DNA of 5,030 nt from Treponema sp. UBA3819 (GTDB lineage: Bacteria; Spirochaetota; Spirochaetia; Treponematales; Treponemataceae). Positions 1 through 5,030 of the stretch are shown one piece after another. Position numbers and translations under genes: made by a program. The stretch covers positions 1-5,030 of the forward strand of contig DFDV01000204.1 in the NCBI GenBank assembly GCA_002369025.1, written 5' to 3'. The notes below the pieces were generated by a model. The model made no database searches. It saw only the letters and a list, made by a program, of their open reading frames with translations, and had not been told where the DNA came from. How positions within the stretch are numbered: position 1 is the stretch's first letter; the number at the start of each line of letters is the position of its first letter.

Positions 1-141
1 ATCTGTGTCCATCCGTGTCAAAAAATCCCACATCTGAGTGTATCTGTGTCCATCCGTGTCAAAAAAATCCCACATCCGTGTCCATCCGTGTCAAAAATCC
101 CACATCTGAGTGTATCTGTGTCAAAACTCCCGGTATTCGTG
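1..141 (+). repeat. Degenerate tandem repeat tract upstream of the lipoprotein gene
   Basis: The tract is built from near-identical decamers of the form ATCYGTGTCC and ATCCGTGTCA, followed by an A-run and TCCCAC. Units begin at about 1, 42 and 74 and are about 30-32 bases long; two are followed by an extra ATCTGAGTGT decamer (32-41 and 104-113). The last part, 74-141, ends in CTCCCGGTATTCGTG and recurs at 2153-2220 with 65 of 68 positions identical. The tract probably continues to the left of the window. There are no unique spacers of constant length, so it is not a CRISPR array. Function is unknown; it looks like an intergenic repeat family dispersed in this genome (inference). Confidence 0.85.
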
Positions 142-167
142 CAAACATCACTTTTGCCTGTAATTTT

Positions 168-196
168 TTGACAGAGACTGGTAAGTGTGATATATT
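168..196 (+). promoter_or_regulatory. Near-consensus sigma-70 promoter with extended -10
   Basis: A perfect -35 hexamer TTGACA (168-173) is separated by exactly 17 bases from a -10 hexamer TATATT (191-196). A TG at 188-189 one base before the -10 makes it an extended -10 element. Transcription would be expected to start near 203, leaving a leader of about 22 bases before the ATG at 225. The promoter begins 26 bases after the repeat tract ends, so the repeats lie outside the transcript. It predicts strong, unattenuated expression of the lipoprotein gene. The call is from sequence only. Confidence 0.75.
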
Positions 197-224
197 TATT
201 TTATCGATTTATCTGGAGAGATTT

Positions 225-293
225 ATGAAAAAAGTTCGAAAACTTTCACTGCTCTTTTTAAGCACAATTCTGCTGTATGGCCTTCTTTCATGT
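225..293 (+). other. Lipoprotein signal peptide with lipobox
   Basis: Residues 1-22 comprise a basic start (K2, K3, R5, K6), a hydrophobic core rich in Leu, and the lipobox L20-L21-S22-C23. Cleavage before Cys23 by signal peptidase II and lipidation are expected from the established rule. Residue 24 is Ser, so in an outer-membrane-bearing organism an Asp+2 inner-membrane retention signal is absent. Confidence 0.85.
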
Positions 294-2075
294 AGTCAGC
301 CTGAGGAAGAAAAGTCATCGTCTTCGTATGGAGACTATACTTTTCCAAATGCAACAAGCCTTGCGCGTACAGCTGTGTCAAATCTCTATTTTGAAGAATC
401 AAAGGAAGAATTAACTACATCCTATTTGACCGACTGGGAGGATGTTCCTTTTTTGAGCAGCGTGGAGCTTGCTAAACTGCTCGCTTACATGAATTTACGT
501 GGGTATTTAATACGTCGCACTGAAAATGGCTTTACCTATCAGTATGACCCGGATGGTGCAGAAAAATCTTATCCTGCAGCCTGGAAAGATGACATTCTCT
601 ATTTTGACCTTGTAAATCAGACTATTTACAGCGATGAGTTTGTCCGTATTATGTCACCTACACTGAATGTCAATAATGATATTGGTTGCGATCTTGTGGG
701 ACTACAGACATCTGCCAAAAGTAGTTTTCCTGTGATACGTGGGTCAGACTCTACAAGACAGGTGCAAAAAAAAGGACGGACAACCATCAGGCTTTCAGAT
801 TATGGCCTGAAAATGTTTAAGATTGACAACGATATATATGTTCCTTTTGCCGTACTTGCCGGGATCTGTTCTCAGTTCGGTGCCTGCACGTTTAACGGAA
901 AAGATTATTATTTACGATTTCCTCTTGATGCGGATAAATCAACGGCTTTATGGACTGGCTATGCAGAAGGTTACAAAGGACTTGGCAGCCGGTCTCAATT
1001 GATGGCTGAATTTAATTACCGGAATCTCTGCCTGCTTTTTGATGTAAATTACAGTTTAAAAAATCAGCGGACTGCAGTCGGTAGAGATAACATTTCATCC
1101 TTTAATGACAGTATAAAGAAAAATAATCTCTATGATAAACTGATTTCTATTTCTACTGAAGCTTATGATGACGGGCTTTTGGATTTTTTATTGCAATTTA
1201 TTGACGATGGTCATACACAATACATATCTCCTTCGTTATGGCAAAGTAAGCCTGACTGGAAAACGGTCGGAGAAAAAGCCAATGAGAGAACCGGAAGTCG
1301 CAGAAAGGCTATTGGTGATACGTTTAAACGTCTGAAAGAGGAAAGAAGCAAAGCAGGTGGAAAAGCTGGTGCATGGTGGGTTGCTGATACAGAGGGAAAT
1401 AAAAAACTTGCAGTCATCACTTTTGACGGATTTGTAAATGGTGATCCGGGAGACGAAACTGATCTGGAAATCTTGTCAGAACGAAACACTTATGCATTTT
1501 TTAAGACTGCATTTTCAAAAATTCAGAGTATGGATACGGATAATTCCATAAAAAATGTCGTACTGGATTTGACTAACAATGGTGGCGGCTTGTTAAAGCA
1601 ATGCCTTCTTGCCTTGTCTTTTTTAGCTTCTCCTTCAGACTTTTGTATTCCGGTAAGAAATTATTTGGACAGTTCAATTACAAAATATTATTATGAGATA
1701 GGGGAAAATCTGAAGCAGGATTATCATTTTTATATATTGACCAGTTCTGCCTCTTTCTCATGCGGTAATTTTATGCCCTCCATCTGTAAGTATCAGCTTT
1801 CTATTCCTGTTATCGGACAGAAAAGCGGTGGCGGCGGTGGTACGGTAAAAGAGACTCAGACTTCCGACGGTGCCTTGTTTAAAACGTCCGCTGCTATGGA
1901 AATGTGCGCCCTTGATAAAGATAATAAGTATATTTCAATAGATACCGGTATCCCCGTAGATCTTGAAATTCCTGAGTCTGATTTTTACAGTGATAGTGAT
2001 GGAAATTCTGCCTTGTACTACAATCTTTACAAGATTTTGAGTACAAGCGAAAAGTATTCAGGAAATTTTCAGTAG
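225..2075 (+). CDS. S41-family peptidase-like lipoprotein
   Basis: This 616-residue protein is probably exported and anchored as a lipoprotein. It starts with a basic MKKVRK stretch, a hydrophobic segment and the lipobox LLSC (acylated Cys23), then a Ser/Glu-rich linker. Two segments (about residues 70-110 and 200-230, the latter with IYVPFAVLA and FNGKDYYL) resemble stalk-type beta domains like the copper amine oxidase N-terminal repeat; this is tentative. The C-terminal half shows S41 (CtpA/tricorn-like) marks: DDGHT at 327-331, VLDLTNNGGG at 446-455 and SASFSCGNF with candidate nucleophile Ser512. GQKSGGGGGTV (531-541) aligns with the usual GxxTxGKG motif, but the Lys is Gly. No PDZ domain is recognisable. 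The start at 225 is chosen because GGAG (215-218) lies six bases upstream, a signal peptide follows, and the in-frame extension back to 15 only translates repeats. Substrate is unknown; activity could be Ser-His type, or lost. Confidence 0.8.
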   Translation: MKKVRKLSLLFLSTILLYGLLSCSQPEEEKSSSSYGDYTFPNATSLARTAVSNLYFEESKEELTTSYLTDWEDVPFLSSVELAKLLAYMNLRGYLIRRTENGFTYQYDPDGAEKSYPAAWKDDILYFDLVNQTIYSDEFVRIMSPTLNVNNDIGCDLVGLQTSAKSSFPVIRGSDSTRQVQKKGRTTIRLSDYGLKMFKIDNDIYVPFAVLAGICSQFGACTFNGKDYYLRFPLDADKSTALWTGYAEGYKGLGSRSQLMAEFNYRNLCLLFDVNYSLKNQRTAVGRDNISSFNDSIKKNNLYDKLISISTEAYDDGLLDFLLQFIDDGHTQYISPSLWQSKPDWKTVGEKANERTGSRRKAIGDTFKRLKEERSKAGGKAGAWWVADTEGNKKLAVITFDGFVNGDPGDETDLEILSERNTYAFFKTAFSKIQSMDTDNSIKNVVLDLTNNGGGLLKQCLLALSFLASPSDFCIPVRNYLDSSITKYYYEIGENLKQDYHFYILTSSASFSCGNFMPSICKYQLSIPVIGQKSGGGGGTVKETQTSDGALFKTSAAMEMCALDKDNKYISIDTGIPVDLEIPESDFYSDSDGNSALYYNLYKILSTSEKYSGNFQ

Positions 2076-2099
2076 AACATATCAGACGGGTAAAGGAAA

Positions 2100-2132
2100 C
2101 CACAGATGAACTGTGATTAACACAGATGAGGC
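2100..2132 (-). repeat. Reverse-oriented copy of the repeat words
   Basis: CACAGATGA occurs at 2101-2109 and again at 2121-2129 with CTGTGATTAA between; read on the - strand these are TCATCTGTG words, the same vocabulary as the + strand tracts. ACACAGATG (2120-2128) is an exact reverse complement of CATCTGTGT (2182-2190). CACAG/CTGTG (2101-2115) and CTGTG/CACAG (2111-2125) could form small, mutually exclusive 5-bp hairpins just after the lipoprotein stop codon, but no T-run follows, so I do not call an intrinsic terminator. Confidence 0.6.
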
Positions 2133-2152
2133 AAATATATATAATAAAAAAA

Positions 2153-2220
2153 ATCCGTGTCCATCCGTGTCAAAAATCCCACATCTGTGTGTATCTGTGT
2201 CAACACTCCCCGTATTCGTG
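2153..2220 (+). repeat. Second 68-base repeat copy, direct repeat of 74-141
   Basis: The segment matches 74-141 with three substitutions (at offsets 36, 52 and 59) and no gaps, from ATCCGTGTCC to the shared end TATTCGTG. Similarity stops abruptly on the right; on the left only the short A-rich flank is loosely alike. Together the two copies bracket the lipoprotein gene in direct orientation. As on the left, the repeat is followed by AT-rich DNA and then a + strand gene. Confidence 0.9.
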
Positions 2221-2324
2221 AAAAAATATGTATAATATTTATAAATACTAAAGTAACTGTAGTATAATTTAAGTAAAAATTCATACCAAAACTTATTGAC
2301 CTTAGAGGCGAATTGCTGTACTCT
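2221..2324 (+). promoter_or_regulatory. AT-rich ilvD leader with weak promoter candidates
   Basis: This DNA holds two TATAAT hexamers (2231-2236 and 2263-2268), neither with a convincing TTGACA-like box at 16-18 bases. A third candidate is TTGACC (2296-2301) with TACTCT (2319-2324) at 17-base spacing; the -35 is good and the -10 poor. The operon promoter is probably somewhere here because ilvD follows a gene of unrelated function and repeats. I see no T-box, leader peptide or terminator/antiterminator pair between 2221 and 2356. Confidence 0.35.
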
Positions 2325-2346
2325 TTATCGAAAACCATTGATTTTT

Positions 2347-2350
2347 GAGG
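2347..2350 (+). promoter_or_regulatory. Ribosome binding site deciding the ilvD start
   Basis: GAGG lies six bases before the ATG at 2357. An in-frame TTG at 2345 overlaps this site and would add only four residues (MRYC), so the ATG is preferred. The same TTGAGGTA word precedes the ilvB start (4101-4108). Confidence 0.7.
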
Positions 2351-2356
2351 TATTGT

Positions 2357-4048
2357 ATGGCGAAAAAATCTGATAATGCAGTAAAAGGTACTGCACGCGC
2401 TCCACATCGCTCTTTGTTCTATGCGATGGGTTATACTGATGAGGAACTGGAACGACCCCTTGTAGGCGTTTGCTGTGCTAAAAATGAAATTATTCCCGGT
2501 CATGCAGAACTTGACAGAATTGCAGAGGCTGTAAAGGCTGGTATCCGCATGGCTGGCGGTACTCCCATTGAATTCCCTGCAATTGGTGTTTGTGACGGTA
2601 TCGCCATGGGCCATGAAGGCATGAAATACAGCCTGGTTACCCGTGAACTCATTGCAGACAGCGTTGAATGTGTTGCAAAGGCACATCAGTTTGACGCTCT
2701 GGTTATGATTCCTAACTGTGACAAAATTGTTCCCGGTATGCTGATGGCAGCGGCTCGTCTGGACTTGCCCACAGTCTTCTGTTCAGGCGGTCCCATGATG
2801 CCTGGTCATCTGCCCGGACACGACGAATCAAATCCCTACTCAGGTAAAAATCTTTCCCTTACAGATATGTTTGAGGCTGTCGGCGGTCTTGCTGTCGGAA
2901 AAATCAACGAGTGCCAGCTGAAGGAACTTGAACACAGCGCATGTCCCGGATGCGGTGCCTGTTCTGGCATGTTTACCGCAAACTCAATGAACTGTCTTAC
3001 TGAAGTCCTTGGTCTGGGACTCCCCGGTAACGGTACCATTCCAGCGGTAACTGGTGCCCGTATCTCCCTTGCAAAGCACGCAGGCATGCAGGTAATGGAA
3101 ATGTATAAGAGGGGAATCACAGCCCGCCAGATGATGACGGCTGATTCTTTCCGCAATGCACTTGCGGCAGACATGGCTCTTGGCTGTTCATCAAATACCA
3201 TGCTCCATGTTCCGGCAATTGCTCACGAAGCCGGCATTAAGATTGACCTGCATGAAGTAAATGAAATTTCAAACCGCACGCCAAATCTCTGTCACCTTGC
3301 TCCCGCAGGACATACTTTTATGTGCGAACTGAACGACGCGGGCGGTGTACAGGCTGTTCTTGCTGAACTTGCAAAGAAGAATCTGATTAAAACAGACATG
3401 ATTACTGCAACCGGAAAAACAATCGCAGAAAATATCAAGGGCGTTGTAAACCGCAATCCTGAAATCCTGCGTCCGATTGAAAATCCCTACAGCGACAATG
3501 GCGGCATTGCAATCCTCTTTGGAAACCTTGCTCCCGACGGAACGGTCGTAAAGCGGTCTGCATGTGCTCCCGAACTGATGAAGCATACAGGTCCTGCCCG
3601 TGTCTTCAACAGCGAAGAAGATGCAATGGCGGCGGTACAGAGCCGCAAAATCAATCCCGGTGATGTTGTTGTCATTCGCTATGAAGGCCCCAAGGGTGGT
3701 CCGGGTATGCGTGAAATGCTGGCTGTTACTGCGGCTCTTGCTGGACAGGGGATGGACAAGCAGGTCGCCCTCATTACAGACGGACGCTTTAGTGGTGCAA
3801 CCCGTGGCGCATCTCTGGGACACTGTTCTCCTGAAGCAGCTGTTGGTGGTCCCATCGGTCTGGTGGAAGAGGGTGACAAAATCACTCTGGACATCAACAA
3901 CTATAAAATCACGCTGGAAATAAGCGATGAAGAACTTGCAAAACGCAAGGCAGCATGGAAGCCGATTCCTCCGAAAGTAACGACAGGTTATCTGGCCCGC
4001 TATGCAAAACTGGTTTCTTCAGCAGACAAAGGCGCAATTCTGGAATAG
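2357..4048 (+). CDS. ilvD: Dihydroxy-acid dehydratase (EC 4.2.1.9)
   Basis: Cytoplasmic iron-sulfur enzyme that dehydrates 2,3-dihydroxy-isovalerate and 2,3-dihydroxy-3-methylvalerate to the 2-keto acids leading to valine/leucine and isoleucine. The 563-residue length is normal for IlvD/Edd proteins. Visible motifs are CDGIAMGHEGM (79-89), NCDK (120-123, with cluster ligand Cys121 and Lys123, the position carbamylated in family structures), CPGCGACSGM (196-205, ligand Cys196), RYEGPKGGPGM (441-451, Glu443 a likely metal ligand) and TDGRFSG (474-480, Ser479 matching the proposed catalytic serine). The C-terminus SSADKGAILE is typical. At 47-49 it has PGH, as in E. coli IlvD, where plant-type [2Fe-2S] enzymes have a Cys ligand, suggesting the oxygen-sensitive [4Fe-4S] type (inference). 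It is followed after 65 bases by ilvB, probably in one operon. The frame is intact with all key motifs present. Confidence 0.97.
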   Translation: MAKKSDNAVKGTARAPHRSLFYAMGYTDEELERPLVGVCCAKNEIIPGHAELDRIAEAVKAGIRMAGGTPIEFPAIGVCDGIAMGHEGMKYSLVTRELIADSVECVAKAHQFDALVMIPNCDKIVPGMLMAAARLDLPTVFCSGGPMMPGHLPGHDESNPYSGKNLSLTDMFEAVGGLAVGKINECQLKELEHSACPGCGACSGMFTANSMNCLTEVLGLGLPGNGTIPAVTGARISLAKHAGMQVMEMYKRGITARQMMTADSFRNALAADMALGCSSNTMLHVPAIAHEAGIKIDLHEVNEISNRTPNLCHLAPAGHTFMCELNDAGGVQAVLAELAKKNLIKTDMITATGKTIAENIKGVVNRNPEILRPIENPYSDNGGIAILFGNLAPDGTVVKRSACAPELMKHTGPARVFNSEEDAMAAVQSRKINPGDVVVIRYEGPKGGPGMREMLAVTAALAGQGMDKQVALITDGRFSGATRGASLGHCSPEAAVGGPIGLVEEGDKITLDINNYKITLEISDEELAKRKAAWKPIPPKVTTGYLARYAKLVSSADKGAILE

Positions 4049-4075
4049 GCAGACAGCAGACTGAATGCTTTTTCC

Positions 4076-4089
4076 CGCCATCTTTGGCG
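4076..4089 (+). other. Small hairpin in the ilvD-ilvB gap
   Basis: CGCCA (4076-4080) and TGGCG (4085-4089) form a perfect 5-bp stem with a TCTT loop. A T-run precedes it (4069-4073) but none follows, so it does not look like an intrinsic terminator on either strand. It could be incidental, or a processing or stability element between the two cistrons. Confidence 0.3.
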
Positions 4090-4113
4090 ATGACTATTTA
4101 TTGAGGTAAAATT

Positions 4114-5030
4114 ATGAAAATTACAGGTGCAAGAGTGGTTGTGGAATGCCTGATTGAACAGGGCGTTCACACCGTATTTGGATATCCGGGCGGAACAATT
4201 CTGAATGTGTATGATGAACTCTACAAGTGCAGTGACAGAATCCGCCATATTCTGACGGCCCATGAACAGGGTGCGGCACATGCGGCGGACGGTTTTGCCC
4301 GCTCAACTGGTGAAGTAGGCGTAGTTATGGCAACGAGCGGCCCGGGTGCAACAAACCTTGTTACAGGTATTGCGACGGCATACATGGATTCTGTGCCGCT
4401 GGTTGCAATTACCTGTAACGTTCCCACATCCCTCCTCGGTAAGGACAGCTTCCAGGAAGTGGACATTGCAGGCATTACCATGCCCATTACCAAGCACAAT
4501 TACATCGCCCGCGACCCCAAAAAACTTGCCGCAACAATCCGCGAGGCATTTTTGATTGCAAAGTCAGGTCGTCCGGGACCGGTTCTGATTGATATACCCA
4601 AGGATGTAACGGCCGCAATGATTGACTACACGCCCCTGGATCCGGCATCCGCAAAGGATACGGCTGCCCTGCAGAAGACATCCCTCCGCAGACTGATAAA
4701 GGTTCAGCAGGCTTCTGATGATGACATTAAGACTGCGGCAGAACTGATTAACGCTGCGGAACGCCCTCTCATTTACTGTGGCGGTGGTGTTGTCATTTCA
4801 AACGCAGAAAAAGAACTGCTTGACCTTGCAGAAAAGGCTAAGATTCCTGTCTGTGTAACACTTATGGGTAAATCTGCCTTCCCCTCAACCAATGAACTGT
4901 GTACGGGCATGGTAGGTATGCATGGTACAAAGGCTTCAAACCTTGCCGTAAGCAAGTGTGATCTGCTGATTGCCATCGGTGCCCGTTTCAGTGACCGTGT
5001 AACAAGCGATACAAAACGCTTTGCAAAGAA
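4114..5030 (+). CDS. ilvB: Acetolactate synthase large subunit, 3' end outside window
   Basis: Thiamine-diphosphate enzyme that condenses pyruvate with pyruvate or 2-ketobutyrate, the first common step of branched-chain amino acid synthesis. The window contains 305 codons of an expected 550-600. Residues 1-165 are the N-terminal pyrimidine-binding domain: FGYPGGTIL (22-30), the catalytic Glu51 in AHEQGAAHAADGFAR, ATSGPGATN (73-81), DSFQEVDI (111-118, the conserved FQ) and SGRPGPVLIDIPKDV (151-165). From about 200 the central FAD-binding-type domain begins, with RPLIYCGGGV, MGKSAFPST, GMVGMHGT and AIGARFSDRVT; family members usually have Asp in place of Ser in RFxDR. These motifs favour the anabolic FAD-dependent enzyme over the catabolic AlsS. 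GAGG (4103-4106) lies seven bases before the ATG. The ThDP-binding C-terminal domain and any ilvN are off the window. Co-transcription with ilvD is likely. Confidence 0.95.
   Translation, partial: MKITGARVVVECLIEQGVHTVFGYPGGTILNVYDELYKCSDRIRHILTAHEQGAAHAADGFARSTGEVGVVMATSGPGATNLVTGIATAYMDSVPLVAITCNVPTSLLGKDSFQEVDIAGITMPITKHNYIARDPKKLAATIREAFLIAKSGRPGPVLIDIPKDVTAAMIDYTPLDPASAKDTAALQKTSLRRLIKVQQASDDDIKTAAELINAAERPLIYCGGGVVISNAEKELLDLAEKAKIPVCVTLMGKSAFPSTNELCTGMVGMHGTKASNLAVSKCDLLIAIGARFSDRVTSDTKRFAK

Noticed and set aside
1..141. CRISPR array
   Set aside because: Repeats are degenerate, nearly contiguous and lack unique spacers of constant size; no cas genes are in the window.
15..224. In-frame upstream extension of the lipoprotein (70 residues, repeats of KNPTSECICV)
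   Set aside because: It merely translates the repeat tract and runs through the promoter; a good ribosome binding site and signal peptide begin at 225.
1894..2103. 69-codon - strand frame over the lipoprotein 3' end
   Set aside because: Antisense to a supported gene, with no recognisable product.
2101..2152. Intrinsic terminator after the lipoprotein gene
   Set aside because: Only 5-bp stems are possible and the downstream run is A-rich rather than T-rich on the + strand.
1..2220. Insertion sequence or composite transposon
   Set aside because: No transposase, no terminal inverted repeats and no target-site duplication could be seen; the flanking copies are direct and belong to a dispersed-looking repeat.
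2117..2686. 189-codon open frame on the - strand
   Set aside because: It spans the repeat, the ilvD leader and the start of ilvD; its content has no recognisable domain and ilvD is certain.
3269..3823. 184-codon open frame on the - strand
   Set aside because: It lies wholly inside conserved ilvD codons and shows no family motifs.
3600..3923. 107-codon + strand frame within ilvD
   Set aside because: Out-of-frame shadow of the conserved IlvD C-terminal region; no separate ribosome binding site.
4221..4499. Open frames on the - strand across ilvB
   Set aside because: Shadows of a well-conserved acetolactate synthase sequence on the + strand.

Overview
The window holds two blocks. The left block (1-2220) is a single gene for a secreted lipoprotein of the S41 (tail-specific/C-terminal processing) protease superfamily, bracketed by copies of a degenerate intergenic repeat built from the words ATCTGTGTCC/ATCCGTGTCA. 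The right block (2357-5030) is the start of a branched-chain amino acid operon: a complete ilvD (dihydroxy-acid dehydratase), then, 65 bases downstream on the same strand, the 5' part of an acetolactate synthase large-subunit gene (ilvB type) that runs off the window end.

Layout: repeat tract 1-141; near-consensus sigma-70 promoter 168-196; lipoprotein gene 225-2075; intergenic 2076-2356 with a reverse-oriented repeat piece (2100-2132), a second 68-base repeat copy (2153-2220) and an AT-rich ilvD leader with weak promoter candidates; ilvD 2357-4048; short gap with a small hairpin; ilvB 4114 to beyond 5030. All three genes are on the + strand. The open frames on the opposite strand, and those overlapping ilvD and ilvB in other frames, look like shadows.

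IlvB and IlvD act in the same pathway. Acetolactate synthase makes 2-acetolactate or 2-aceto-2-hydroxybutyrate, and after reductoisomerase (IlvC, not seen here) IlvD dehydrates the dihydroxy acid to the 2-keto acid precursor of valine/leucine or isoleucine. The lipoprotein has no visible link to that pathway; it is separated by repeats, has its own promoter and is visibly more AT-rich.

Organism: the lipoprotein signal, the moderate GC of the ilv genes, the AT-rich intergenic DNA and the repeat words (CACAGATGA.../ATCTGTGTC...) would fit a host-associated spirochaete such as a rumen or gut Treponema. This is an impression from memory, not a demonstrated assignment; similar repeat words occur in other phyla. 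I see no clearly new biological system. The most unusual items are the repeat tracts and the non-canonical active-site sequence of the S41-like lipoprotein.
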